64,000 bases of DNA, taken from DATLED01 sp035525495 (lineage in GTDB: Bacteria; Actinomycetota; Acidimicrobiia; Acidimicrobiales; CADCTF01). Of this stretch, positions 52,461-61,480 are shown in pieces (the first letter of the stretch is position 1; every line of letters begins with the position of its first letter). Below the pieces are notes generated by a model. The model was not told where the DNA came from. It made no database searches and saw only the letters and a program-made list of their open reading frames with translations. The DNA is taken from positions 70,750 to 134,749 of the forward strand of contig DATLED010000095.1 in NCBI GenBank assembly GCA_035525495.1, written 5' to 3'. Made by a program: the position numbers and the translations under genes.

Positions 52461-53974
52461 GATCGGCCGAGTGGAACGCGAACTGTCACGGTCGTCCCTT
52501 CGCCGGGGCGACCGCGTACCGACAGCACCCCGCCCGAGAGCTCCACCTTCTCCGAAGCGAGACGCAGACCTGATCGGCTGCCATCATCGGGCCCTTCGCC
52601 GGGCGATGGCGACAACCCGACGCCGTCGTCGCTCACCCGAAGCTCCACCATCTCGCCTCCTCGTTCGACCGCGACCGCGATGGCGGACGCATCAGCATGA
52701 CGCGCGGCGTTCACAAGCGCCTCCTGACAGCACTCGAACAGGAGGATGGCGACCGGCAGCGGGAGGTCGTCGGCGCCGCCCGACGACACGACGCTCACCT
52801 CGATCCCGGACGAAACACGGAACGCGCGCGCGAACCGTTCCAGGCTGGCTGTCAATCCGTCTTCGATGGTCGCTCTGCGCAGTGATGCGATCGTTCCTCG
52901 GAGCTCCGCGATGGCCGCATCCGCGCCCGAGCGGAGCTGACCGGCGAGCCGCACGGCGGTCTCGGGTTGCCCGTGCTCGAACGCGGCAGCGACGGACTCG
53001 GCGTCGAGCTGGAGCGCGGCGAGCTGTTGGAGGACGACATCGTGGATGTCGCTGGCGATCCTGACACGCTCTCGCTCACGCTCGTCGATCAGCCGATCGC
53101 CGAGGGCACGCCGCTCGCGTTCTGCTTGTTGGAGCTGCCCGGAGACGTTCAACGCATGGCGTGCCCCGAGGAGTGGCAACATCACGAGGGCGACGGCCCA
53201 GGTGCCGATCCGCAGCGACGTCAACGCGAGGACGAGCCCTGTGAATCCGAGGACCAGGTAGGTCGCTGCCGCGATCGGTCCGGACGGGAGCAGCCCGCGG
53301 ACCACGCGTCGAAGCGGTGTCGCCCGAGCGGTCCGCTCGGCGACCGCGACGAAGGTCCAGTTGCTCGCCTGGTACACGACGACGGCACCGACGACGAGCC
53401 AGATCGGCGGAACTTCGCCCCGTCCCGGGCCTCGCGTGAGGATGATCGATGCGAGTGAGGTCGACGCAGCCAGCTGCACGCGGTTGAACAAGGCGTGGGC
53501 GAAGGTCGTCTCGCGTCTCAACTCCCACTCGCTCGTGGAGGAGACCAGCACGATCCCAGCGGCGAGCCCGGGTGGGAAGAGGTACGCGATCGCGACGTTG
53601 ACGGGTGCACCGATGCTGAGAGAGATGTGGCGAGTTGCCGGAACGGGAAGGACGTTGGCCGCGGCACACAGCGCGCACCACGCGATGACGGTGCCGAGCC
53701 CGAGCTCCTCCCAGGGACCAGCCGCCATGCCGTTCCCGATGAGTGCCGCGACGCACACGACGATGCCGGCGAAGTACCCCCAGAACGCCGGGCGGTCTCC
53801 GCTCGACGTCGGCGCGTCGGGGACCCGGCCGGCGGCCGGGTCCCCGAGCTCTGGATCGATTACCTCCAGTTGGCGTTCGCGCCTCCGGCCATGAGCAGGC
53901 CGATCAGTGGGGCGAGCGTCATCGCGATGCGACGTAGCTGGCGGATCTTTGACATGTTGCGGTTCACCTCCCAT
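52457..53974 (-). CDS. Membrane histidine kinase of the NarX/DesK (HisKA_3) type
   Basis: A 505-residue kinase if begun at ATG 53974. About seven membrane helices (roughly 75-300) are followed by a HisKA_3 domain with the phosphorylation motif IASDIHDVVLQQLAALQLDA and an HATPase domain (ECCQEALVNAARHADAS; RVSDDGVGLSPSP). It phosphorylates the coupled NarL-type regulator. The start is unclear: no ATG/GTG lies between the hydrophilic N terminus and the first helix, and the first 40 codons overlap a short peptide frame with a far stronger ribosome-binding site (53860-53955) and a hairpin (53818-53846). A GTG at 54010 is another option. Confidence 0.87.
   Translation of the reverse strand: MGGEPQHVKDPPATSHRDDARPTDRPAHGRRRERQLEVIDPELGDPAAGRVPDAPTSSGDRPAFWGYFAGIVVCVAALIGNGMAAGPWEELGLGTVIAWCALCAAANVLPVPATRHISLSIGAPVNVAIAYLFPPGLAAGIVLVSSTSEWELRRETTFAHALFNRVQLAASTSLASIILTRGPGRGEVPPIWLVVGAVVVYQASNWTFVAVAERTARATPLRRVVRGLLPSGPIAAATYLVLGFTGLVLALTSLRIGTWAVALVMLPLLGARHALNVSGQLQQAERERRALGDRLIDERERERVRIASDIHDVVLQQLAALQLDAESVAAAFEHGQPETAVRLAGQLRSGADAAIAELRGTIASLRRATIEDGLTASLERFARAFRVSSGIEVSVVSSGGADDLPLPVAILLFECCQEALVNAARHADASAIAVAVERGGEMVELRVSDDGVGLSPSPGEGPDDGSRSGLRLASEKVELSGGVLSVRGRPGEGTTVTVRVPLGRS
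53818..53846 (-). terminator. Strong GC hairpin inside the N-terminal linker of the kinase
   Basis: Arms 53818-53830 (CGGGGACCCGGCC) and 53834-53846 pair perfectly over 13 bp around a 3-base loop. It lies 13 bases after the stop of the short peptide frame and upstream of the kinase's first membrane helix. It could attenuate transcription into the kinase or terminate a small transcript. Confidence 0.5.
53860..53955 (-). CDS. 31-residue peptide with signal-like sequence
   Basis: Reads MSKIRQLRRIAMTLAPLIGL, then a short Gly/Ala/Asn tail ending at TAA. The basic N terminus and hydrophobic core look like a signal or membrane peptide. It is preceded 7 bases upstream by GGGAGGTGA, the best Shine-Dalgarno in the neighbourhood, and followed by the hairpin at 53818-53846. 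It overlaps the histidine kinase frame if that starts at 53974. It may be an independent small gene or a translated leader controlling the kinase. Confidence 0.45.
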   Translation of the reverse strand: MSKIRQLRRIAMTLAPLIGLLMAGGANANWR

Positions 53975-54049
53975 CGACGTTGCCGGGGGTTTCCGCTCCG
54001 CTTCGGTGACGGCTGCTCCTTCGTTCCGATCCGCTTGGCTACGTCGATT

Positions 54050-54099
54050 GTCCCCCTTTGTGGGGACCGATGTCCACCCATTCGGGGGATGTGTCCCCC
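54050..54099. promoter_or_regulatory. Two G4-5A/TC4-5 inverted repeats, candidate operators
   Basis: GTCCCC (54050-54055) pairs with GGGGAC (54062-54067), and GGGGGA (54084-54089) pairs with TCCCCC (54094-54099). Both lie in the region between the divergent histidine kinase and REC-EAL genes, 36 to 85 bases upstream of the GTG at 54135. They suggest a paired binding site for a regulator, possibly the NarL-type protein next door. Confidence 0.4.
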
Positions 54100-54134
54100 T
54101 CCCCCCTGCGCGAGCGTGGCAGGACCAACAGACC

Positions 54135-55721
54135 GTGACCGCCATCCAGGTGCCCCTCATCGCCCCGAACGTCAAACCCCGAGTGCCGGCACTGCCGCGC
54201 GTCCTCGTCGTCGACGACGACGCACTCCTTCGTGCCGTGCTCCGGGACGCGCTGTATGAGGCCGGCTACGACGTCGCCGAGGCTTCCGACGGCTACGAGG
54301 CTCTTCAGGTGATCGACGACGAGGACGTCGACCTGGTCCTCCTCGACGGGCGGCTCCCCCACCTCTCCGGACGTGAGGTCGTCCAGCGCCTCCGGTCGAA
54401 GAACCGGACCCGGACACTGCCGATCATCATGGTGACGGCTGCCGACAGCGTCCCCGATCGTGTCGCCGGCCTCGCTGCGGGTGCCGACGACTACGTCACC
54501 AAGCCGTTCGCCATCGAGGAGATCGTGGCCCGCGTGCGCACGACCCTGCGGGCCCACGGTGCGTGGCGACGTACGATCACGGCTCACGAACGGCACCGCG
54601 CGGCGCTCTCGAGGGCGCTCGCCGACGCGGCCACGCACCGCACCCTCGCGGACGCCTGTGTCGTGCTGTGCGATGCGATCGCCGGCCAGGACGGCGTCCT
54701 CGGTGCGGCGCTCGTTCGAGTCACTGGTGGCGGCCGCGCCGCCAGCCTCGCGAACGCCGGCAACCTCGTCGGATACACACCCGGTGTGGGTTTGCTCGAC
54801 CGCGCGGGAGTCGGGCCGTGGGTCGAGCCACGTCCTCTCCGGGTGTTCGCTCCATTGGAGCCCCTCGGCGATGGGCGCCCCGCCGGTGTGCTGGTGGTGG
54901 AGCTCGACGGCCGGCTCGTCGAGGCGTCGGCGGGATTGACGATGGCCATCGACGGTGCGGCGGCGCTCTCAGGCCTGTTGCTACCTCGCTTGCGACAGGA
55001 GAGGGACGCCGAGGCCGAGGGCGTGGAACTGCGGGCGCTGCTCGACGCCCACGCCTTCCGACCCCACTTCCAACCGATCGTCGACCTCCGGTCGGGCGTC
55101 GTCGTCGGCGCCGAGGCATTGACGAGGTTCGACGACGGCTCGAGTCCCGAAGCAAGGTTCGGTGAGGCGTCGGCGATCGGGCTCGGGGTGGAGCTCGAGC
55201 TGGCGACGCTCGCCTCGGCGGTGACGGCGGCACAAGGCCTGCTCCCGGACATCGCCTGGCTGTCGCTCAATGTGTCGCCGGAGCTCATGTTGTCGAGCGA
55301 GCGAGATGCCGTCCGCGACATTCTCGACCTTCGAGACCGTGACGTCGTGCTCGAGCTCTCCGAGTGCCAGTTGGTGACCGACTACGACGCCGTACGCGGG
55401 GCGCTGCGATACGCCGGCGACGGGATCCGATGGTCGATCGACGATGCAGGCTCGGGGTTCGCTTCGCTCCGACACATCCTGCGCCTCGAGCCCGCATTCA
55501 TCAAGCTCGACCGGTCGTGGGTCGAGGACGTCGACACGGATCCGGCGAAGCGGGCGATGATCGCGGGCCTGTGCCACTTCGCGACGCAGACGGGCGCGGA
55601 GATCATCGCCGAGGGGATCGAGACCGAGGGCGAGCGGCGCGTTCTCGGCGCGCTCGGCGTCGGCCTCGGCCAGGGGTACCTGCTCGGGCGGCCGGCGCCG
55701 GCGACGGTGGGCTCAGTCTGA
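54135..55721 (+). CDS. REC-EAL c-di-GMP phosphodiesterase-type protein
   Basis: A 528-residue protein. The N-terminal receiver (about 25-140) has VLVVDDDALLRAVLRDAL, the phosphoacceptor Asp in LVLLDGRLPHLSG and DDYVTKPFAIEE. A middle region (about 145-290) looks GAF-like but weakly. The EAL domain (about 300-520) keeps GAEALTRF and AEGIETEGER, with DDAGSGFASL in place of the common DDFGTGYSS and SECQLV for the metal-site segment. Phosphodiesterase activity is plausible but not certain because of these substitutions. GTG at 54135 precedes the receiver directly; it is divergent from the NarX-type kinase and overlaps the HD gene's end by 9 bases. Confidence 0.9.
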   Translation: MTAIQVPLIAPNVKPRVPALPRVLVVDDDALLRAVLRDALYEAGYDVAEASDGYEALQVIDDEDVDLVLLDGRLPHLSGREVVQRLRSKNRTRTLPIIMVTAADSVPDRVAGLAAGADDYVTKPFAIEEIVARVRTTLRAHGAWRRTITAHERHRAALSRALADAATHRTLADACVVLCDAIAGQDGVLGAALVRVTGGGRAASLANAGNLVGYTPGVGLLDRAGVGPWVEPRPLRVFAPLEPLGDGRPAGVLVVELDGRLVEASAGLTMAIDGAAALSGLLLPRLRQERDAEAEGVELRALLDAHAFRPHFQPIVDLRSGVVVGAEALTRFDDGSSPEARFGEASAIGLGVELELATLASAVTAAQGLLPDIAWLSLNVSPELMLSSERDAVRDILDLRDRDVVLELSECQLVTDYDAVRGALRYAGDGIRWSIDDAGSGFASLRHILRLEPAFIKLDRSWVEDVDTDPAKRAMIAGLCHFATQTGAEIIAEGIETEGERRVLGALGVGLGQGYLLGRPAPATVGSV

Positions 55722-56294
55722 TCCGATCCGGTCGATTGCTCGCCGGATGTTCGCCTTGGCCGCGGCTTCGTAGCGGGTGCGCATCAGCGCTGTTCGATAC
55801 AGCGGCTCCCTCTCGAGGAAGTCCTGCAGGATCCGCATGCGTCCGGCTCGAAATGCTTCGACCGGCACCCCGGCATACTCCCGACGGATCAGGTCGCCGT
55901 TCCTTCCCTCGTTGTCGTCGGCGAAGGTCGAGAGGTCAGCGTCGAGCAGCGCGTCGAGACCTTCGTCGCCTTCGGCACCGTCGTGGCTCTTCGTCGCTTC
56001 GATCAGCATGGCGACCCGCTCGACGGCGTCATGACCGACAAGGACGCGCCGCGCGTAGTCGGCGCTGCGTTCCTCGTTGTCGTCACGCTCGGGCGCATAG
56101 ATGACGTCGTGGAGGATCGCCGCGAGGACCACCGCGGGGTCGTGGCCTTGGCCGATCTCGTCGACCGTGGCGAGGACGTGCTCGACGTGGTGCATCGTGT
56201 GGTACGCCCGGTGTGGCTCTGCATAGTGAGCCACGACGTCGTCGAAGGCCTCGTCGGCTCCGCCGGCATCCACCCATCGGTGTCGAACATCCAT
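55713..56294 (-). CDS. HD-domain metal-dependent phosphohydrolase-like protein
   Basis: A 193-residue protein of the predicted HD-superfamily hydrolase group. The metal-site residues are in YHTMHHVEHVLATVDE, AAILHDVIYAPERDDNEERS, and LDADLSTFADDNEGRN. These proteins act on phosphoester substrates; the specific one is unknown. The ATG at 56294 is the natural start. Its end overlaps the end of the REC-EAL gene by 9 bases in convergent orientation, so both genes probably use the same termination region. A link to nucleotide second messengers is only suggestive. Confidence 0.86.
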   Translation of the reverse strand: MDVRHRWVDAGGADEAFDDVVAHYAEPHRAYHTMHHVEHVLATVDEIGQGHDPAVVLAAILHDVIYAPERDDNEERSADYARRVLVGHDAVERVAMLIEATKSHDGAEGDEGLDALLDADLSTFADDNEGRNGDLIRREYAGVPVEAFRAGRMRILQDFLEREPLYRTALMRTRYEAAAKANIRRAIDRIGSD

Positions 56295-56440
56295 GGTGCC
56301 GAGTCTCGCCGATGCACCCGACGTGCGCTACGTCGGTTGCGGCTGCAGTCGGGGCCCCGCCGCTGGACCCCTCGAAGGGGCCTGGTGACGCCGAGGAAAT
56401 CGGTCGCTCCCGGCGCCGTCGATGCCTACCGTGGTCGACG

Positions 56441-56947
56441 ATGCCGAACGCTCCCCGGGGTGCGGACTTCGACGGATGGGTCGCACAGCTCTCGAAGTCG
56501 TCACGTCGCCAGCGGGCGAAGATCTATCTTCGGGCTGCGGGCCAGCCCGCCGTTCCGGCCGTGCGCCGCGGACTGCATCACCCCGACCCGGTCGTCCGGC
56601 GTCTCTGTGCATCGATCCTCGATCGGTTGGCCGACGAAATCGCGTTCGTCGATCTGGTGGCTGCTCTGGACGACGACGACCCCGAGGTCCTGAAGCGTGC
56701 CCTTCATGCACTGGCGTGCGATCGCTGCAAGGAGAACGCCTGCAGGCCTGGCGAGGAGCTGTTCGTGCCGCGGGCCCTGGAGCTGCTGCACCATCCCAAC
56801 GCCGACATCCGTGCAAGTGCCATCGACACCCTGGGAAAGGTCGTCGCCCGCCGTCCTGATGTTGCTGCCGCGCTCACCGACGTCGCACGTCGTGACCGTG
56901 ATTCCGGTCTCCGAGGCATGGCGCGAAGGCGGGTCGGCGCCGGCTGA
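56441..56947 (+). CDS. HEAT-repeat protein
   Basis: A 168-residue protein made of HEAT-like helical repeats: VPAVRRGLHHPDPVVRRLCA, EIAFVDLVAALDDDDPEVLK, ELLHHPNADIRASAIDTLGK and LTDVARRDRDSGLRGMARRR. Such scaffolds mediate protein contacts. A CxxCKENACxxG element in ACDRCKENACRPGEE, with Cys residues spaced C-x2-C-x4-C, may bind metal. ATG at 56441 is the start. It ends 4 bases before the convergent isomerase-like gene. Confidence 0.85.
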   Translation: MPNAPRGADFDGWVAQLSKSSRRQRAKIYLRAAGQPAVPAVRRGLHHPDPVVRRLCASILDRLADEIAFVDLVAALDDDDPEVLKRALHALACDRCKENACRPGEELFVPRALELLHHPNADIRASAIDTLGKVVARRPDVAAALTDVARRDRDSGLRGMARRRVGAG

Positions 56948-56951
56948 GCGA

Positions 56952-57575
56952 CTACGCCATCACCGGAAGAGCCCCGTCGAGCGGCGGCGACGGCCGAGCG
57001 CGACCGGTCGCCTGGTCGACCCAGACCAGCGGGGAGAGTGATCGAGCGGCGGGCACCAACTCCGGTCGTCGTGCCGCCAGTGCATCGAGCAAGGCGCCGG
57101 ACGCGACGAGCAGAGCTCCCTCGTCCGCCGTGACCGGGTCCACGAAGTCACCTCCATGCACGACCGCCTCGATGCAGCGGGTGCGCAAGTAGTCGACCAA
57201 CGCGATGGGCCCCTGCAACGTCGTGACGGTGTCGTTCAGGTCGGCGGCTGCCAGCGCCGGCAGCAGTCGGGTCACCCGAGCCGCGAAGTCCAGATCCAAC
57301 TCGCCCGCCCCCCGGGCTGCGGTGTCGATCCTGTCGGACAAAAAGACGGTGCCGACCAGGTTCGCCGCCAGTGACACTCGCGGTGGATCCGCCGACGCCG
57401 TCTCGAGAAATCGGCCGAGCAACGTCGGCTGCACGGCGAGGTGGGCGAGGACCTCGCGGTTCCGCCAGCCGGAGATCCGCGACTCGACCTCGAGATCCAG
57501 GGCGGGAACGGCGGCTGCGATTCGTTGCCACTGGAGGATCAACGCCTCTCGCACGTTGTCCGCGTGCGCCTCCAT
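56952..57575 (-). CDS. Mycothiol-dependent maleylpyruvate isomerase N-domain family protein
   Basis: A 207-residue DinB-superfamily protein of the actinobacterial TIGR03083-type group. It has the segment ISGWRNREVLAHLAVQPTLL with the N-terminal metal His, ITA-type central helices, and VVHGGDFVDP as the likely second His motif. Related enzymes use mycothiol in isomerisation or conjugation reactions; specificity is unknown. ATG at 57575 starts the family N terminus, whereas the longer frame runs through the intergenic gap shared with the GNAT gene (173 bases). Confidence 0.8.
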   Translation of the reverse strand: MEAHADNVREALILQWQRIAAAVPALDLEVESRISGWRNREVLAHLAVQPTLLGRFLETASADPPRVSLAANLVGTVFLSDRIDTAARGAGELDLDFAARVTRLLPALAAADLNDTVTTLQGPIALVDYLRTRCIEAVVHGGDFVDPVTADEGALLVASGALLDALAARRPELVPAARSLSPLVWVDQATGRARPSPPLDGALPVMA

Positions 57576-57748
57576 GGGCCACGAAGGTAGACGGCAGAGG
57601 CGGGCAACGTCCCGTTCGCCGAGGTCAGCGCCACCACGCTCGTGGGAAAATTCCGAAACCGCTTGCGGCTTCCCGTGCGAATGTCCAGACGTGACCGTCG
57701 TCGGGGGGGAGGACCGCCGCCACGTGCGTCGGCGGGAAGCGTGGACCG

Positions 57749-58276
57749 ATGACCAGTGAGATCGTGTTCGCGGAGGCAACGATCGCGGACGCGGCGTCGA
57801 TCGCCGCGCTCCACGCCGACAGTTGGCGCCGCCACTACCGACACAGCTACCCCGAGTCATTCTTCGGTGACTCCCTGGACGACGATCGGCTCGCCGTCTG
57901 GACCGACCGACTCCGAAGCTCCGCCGGCACGTACACCCTGGTGGCAACGTTGTCCGGCGACCTGATCGGTTTCGTTCACGTCGTGATCGAAGGCGATGCC
58001 GGCTGGGGCGCCCTCGTCGACAACCTTCACGTCCGACACGACTGTCACCGCCGCGGGATCGCATCGCAGCTCATGAAGCAGGCGGCGGCCTTCGTCGCCG
58101 CGGCTGCACCGGGATCGGGTCTGTACTTGTGGGTCCTCGAGCGCAACGTTCGAGCGCAAGCGTTCTACCGCGCGCTCGGCGCCGCCTTTGCCGACCAGAG
58201 GAGCGTCGACCCACCCGCATTGCCGGGGGCACTCTGTCGCCGCTGCGTGTGGCCGGGCCTGAACGCGCTCATCTGA
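57749..58276 (+). CDS. GNAT-family N-acetyltransferase
   Basis: A 175-residue acetyltransferase with the GNAT fold. It starts IVFAEATIADAASIAALHAD, the acetyl-CoA P-loop motif RHDCHRRGIASQLMKQAAAF has the expected Q/RxxGxA-like pattern, and the C-terminal beta-alpha unit LWVLERNVRAQAFYRALGA is conserved. The acceptor is unknown. ATG at 57749 is divergent from the isomerase-like gene and ends 59 bases before the convergent hybrid kinase; that gap shows no clear terminator. Confidence 0.9.
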   Translation: MTSEIVFAEATIADAASIAALHADSWRRHYRHSYPESFFGDSLDDDRLAVWTDRLRSSAGTYTLVATLSGDLIGFVHVVIEGDAGWGALVDNLHVRHDCHRRGIASQLMKQAAAFVAAAAPGSGLYLWVLERNVRAQAFYRALGAAFADQRSVDPPALPGALCRRCVWPGLNALI

Positions 58277-58335
58277 CCGGAGCGCGGACACGTGGTACGG
58301 TCGGAACTCCCAGCAGCGGTGGATCCAAGGTCAGG

Positions 58336-61311
58336 TCAGCCCGTGCCCTCAACCGGGAGCCACCGTCGGAGGACGTCGGCGAGGACGTCGGCTCGAATGG
58401 GCTTGGGCACGTAGTCGTCCATGCCGACGGCGAGGCACCGTTCAGCATCACCCTTCATGACGCCGGCAGTCATCGCGATGATCGGAACGCGCCGGGTCGC
58501 GTCTTCCTGGCCGCGGATCGCCGCTGTCGCCTGGTAGCCATCCATCTCCGGCATCTGGCAGTCCATCAACACTGCGTGATACCGGGTGCGGCAGATGGCC
58601 TCCACGGCTTCGGCGCCGTTGGCGACCACGTCGGCGCTGTACCCGAGCTTGCCGAGCATCATGACCGCGACCTTCTGGTTGACGGCGTTGTCGTCCGCGA
58701 CGAGCAACCGCTGCCGCTTTCGAGTCTCGTCCTCGGCCAACGTGTGTCGGGTGACCATCCGTTGCGGCGGGAGGATGCCACCCACGACCGTCGCCAGGCA
58801 GTCATGGAGATGGGACTGGCGCACCGGCTTCGTGAGGTACGCGGCGACGCCCGCCCGACGGGCCACCTCACCGCTCCCGCGCACGCCCGATGACGTCAAG
58901 AGCACCAGCGGCGTGGACGCGAGGTCTGGGTCGGTTTGGATGGCACGAGCCAGATCGAGCCCACCGGTGCCTGGCATCTCCATGTCCAGCAACGCCACGT
59001 CGAATCGGGGCGACCCTGAAGTCGCCCGCAGTAGCACCATCGCCTCTTCGGCCGAAGCGGCCGATGCTGGCACGATCCCCCAGGAGCGCAGCTGGTGCTC
59101 GAGGATCCTACGGTTGGTGGCACTGTCGTCGACCACGAGTACTCGGGCGCCGGAGAGGTCGGCGAGCGGCGTGCTCGGCACTGAAGGAGCAGCCTGCTTC
59201 GGTAGCTCCACCGAGAACCAAAAAGTGCTGCCGACGCCGGGTTCGCTCTCGACTGCAATCGTCCCGCCCATCTGCTCGACCAGCTGCTTGCTGATGGCCA
59301 GGCCCAGGCCCGTTCCGCCGTAGTTCCTCGTGATCGACGAATCCCCCTGCGAAAAGGGCTCGAAGAGTTTGGCCAGCGTCTGTTCGGTCATCCCGATACC
59401 GGTGTCGGAGACCTCGAAGCGGATGACGGTCTCCGAGCCGCTGTCGCTGAGGCATGATGCCTGCAACACGACTTCCCCCACCGTGGTGAACTTCACCGCG
59501 TTCCCGACCAGGTTGGTGAGGACCTGGCGCAGCCGCCCGGGGTCCCCGCGGACCGCATCAGGGACGTCGGCTGCGACGAGGCTGCTGATCTCGAGACCCT
59601 TCGCCTGGGCTCTCTCGGCGAGCAGCTCGACGACCTCCTCGACGACCTTCCGCAACTCGAAGTCGATGATCTCGAGGGCGAGCCTTCCCGCCTCGATCTT
59701 CGAGAAGTCGAGGATGTCGTTGATGATGTCGAGCAGTGCCTCGCCAGACCGCCGCACGGTCTCGGCGTAGTCGCGTTGGTCTCGGTCGAGGTCGGTGTCG
59801 AGCAGCAGCCCGGTCATGCCGATGACCCCGTTCATGGGGGTGCGAATCTCGTGGCTCATCGTGGCGAGGAAGTCCGACTTCAATCGGCTCGCTTCCCGCG
59901 CCTCGTCGCGTGCCCCTTCAAGCTCCTCTCGCGCCCGCATGCGATCCGTGATGTCGGAGATGAAGGCGGCGAGACGGGTGGACGGCCCGCTGCGAATCTG
60001 CCAAACCGCGACTTCGGCGGGGAACTCCGAACCGTCGCGGCGGAGGGCGGGGAGCTCGATTCGATTACCAAGGATCGAAGCGACACCGGTCGCCGTGTAC
60101 CGCCGGATTCCCTCCTCGTGCGCCGCCCGGAGCTGTTCGGGGACGATGAGCTCGGCGACCGGCCGGCCGAGGGCTTCGTGGCGCGACCACCCGAATTGGA
60201 TCTCCGCCCGCTTGTTCCACTCCACCACGAGGCCGCCTTCGTCGGTGGCAACGAACGAGTCGGTGGCGGTGTCGATCACCGACCTCAGCTGCGCCTCGCT
60301 CGCCTCGAAGGCCGACGTGCGCTCTTCGACCCTCTCTTCGAGGTCATTGGCAAGCGTCAGGTTCTCCAGGACGATCATCACCTGGCGGAGGCCGAGCACC
60401 ACCAAGAGCACGATCGCGCTGACGACGAGGAAGGGGTCTCGGAGCGTGATGCGCGTCACCGCGCCGACGACGAACGCCGCCACCACGGGCACGTACAGGA
60501 GGAGCTCTTGCGTGACGGTGAGCCGCCGGGGCGAGGCGTGCGCGGAGCCTTCGACCGGCATCAAAGCAGCGATGGCGATCAGGGCGAAGGCGGCCACCCA
60601 TCCGACCATCAAGATCGTGCCCATGCCATCGGCGCCTTGGTTGGTGAGCGACACGTACGCGCTGTCGGTCGCCGCCAGAGTCACCAGGCCACCACCGAGG
60701 AACACCCACGGGAACCGGTCACCGGGCCGGGCTCGCAATGACAGGGCAAGGACGATTGACACGATGATCACGTCGACGATCGGATACGCGAGCCCCGTCA
60801 TCCGCGACAGTCCATCGCCCCCCTTCGAGCGATAGAGCGGCCCCAGCACCGTGACCCAGCTGCAGAACAGGACCGAAGCGGCGATCGCTGCCGCGTCGAG
60901 CACCATCCGCACCCGCGAGACCAGACGGAAGCGTTCCATCGGAAGCGAGAACAGTCCGAGCACCGCCGGAATGGAGTAACCAACAAAGCCGACGTCGGCC
61001 AACGACGGGAACGGGTAACGGTGATCCCGGGTCATTCCGTAGAAGTCCCAGATCAGTGCGCCCGACGCCCACACGCCCGTCGACAAGGCGAGCCATCGCC
61101 AGCCCTGGGCGTCCACACCCCGCCGCCGCGAAGCACGTCTGCAGAAACCCATCGCGGTCAGCGCCGCCACGAGGATGGCGGTGTCCCCGATGACTTTCGC
61201 CGGTCGTGTGCCCGACGCGACGCCCATGTACACCGCGAAAGGGGCGATCACGACAAGGGCGGTGATGCACGCCCGCGGCAAGGGAGACACGCTCCCGACC
61301 GGCACCTTCAC
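58336..61311 (-). CDS. Membrane hybrid histidine kinase with PAS and two receivers
   Basis: A 991-residue protein. About nine membrane helices (1-330) form an MHYT/MASE-like integral sensor. A coiled linker and a PAS domain (about 355-470) lead to HisKA with His487 (MSHEIRTPMNG), HATPase (GGTGLGLAISKQLVEQMGG), receiver 1 (VALLDMEMPGTGG) and receiver 2 (AVLMDCQMPEMDG). It lacks the Hpt domain found in the paralogue at 10783-13785, with which it is collinear elsewhere. GTG at 61311 is preceded by GGGGGG, and upstream in-frame sequence is unlike the family. It lies downstream of the PAS-GGDEF gene on the same strand, 169 bases away. Confidence 0.92.
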   Translation of the reverse strand: MKVPVGSVSPLPRACITALVVIAPFAVYMGVASGTRPAKVIGDTAILVAALTAMGFCRRASRRRGVDAQGWRWLALSTGVWASGALIWDFYGMTRDHRYPFPSLADVGFVGYSIPAVLGLFSLPMERFRLVSRVRMVLDAAAIAASVLFCSWVTVLGPLYRSKGGDGLSRMTGLAYPIVDVIIVSIVLALSLRARPGDRFPWVFLGGGLVTLAATDSAYVSLTNQGADGMGTILMVGWVAAFALIAIAALMPVEGSAHASPRRLTVTQELLLYVPVVAAFVVGAVTRITLRDPFLVVSAIVLLVVLGLRQVMIVLENLTLANDLEERVEERTSAFEASEAQLRSVIDTATDSFVATDEGGLVVEWNKRAEIQFGWSRHEALGRPVAELIVPEQLRAAHEEGIRRYTATGVASILGNRIELPALRRDGSEFPAEVAVWQIRSGPSTRLAAFISDITDRMRAREELEGARDEAREASRLKSDFLATMSHEIRTPMNGVIGMTGLLLDTDLDRDQRDYAETVRRSGEALLDIINDILDFSKIEAGRLALEIIDFELRKVVEEVVELLAERAQAKGLEISSLVAADVPDAVRGDPGRLRQVLTNLVGNAVKFTTVGEVVLQASCLSDSGSETVIRFEVSDTGIGMTEQTLAKLFEPFSQGDSSITRNYGGTGLGLAISKQLVEQMGGTIAVESEPGVGSTFWFSVELPKQAAPSVPSTPLADLSGARVLVVDDSATNRRILEHQLRSWGIVPASAASAEEAMVLLRATSGSPRFDVALLDMEMPGTGGLDLARAIQTDPDLASTPLVLLTSSGVRGSGEVARRAGVAAYLTKPVRQSHLHDCLATVVGGILPPQRMVTRHTLAEDETRKRQRLLVADDNAVNQKVAVMMLGKLGYSADVVANGAEAVEAICRTRYHAVLMDCQMPEMDGYQATAAIRGQEDATRRVPIIAMTAGVMKGDAERCLAVGMDDYVPKPIRADVLADVLRRWLPVEGTG

Positions 61312-61480
61312 CGACTGCACCCCCCTGCATCGTTCGATCCCAGAGCTGGGGCATTCGTGCGCGTCGGTCCGCCGAATCGCGTGTTGCCCCCGAACGTTCA
61401 GCCTATCGACGGTTGTCGGTTCGAGCGTGGCAATGCATCCTTTTGGAAAGGCACAAAACGACTCGGGTTCTCCCGATGAG

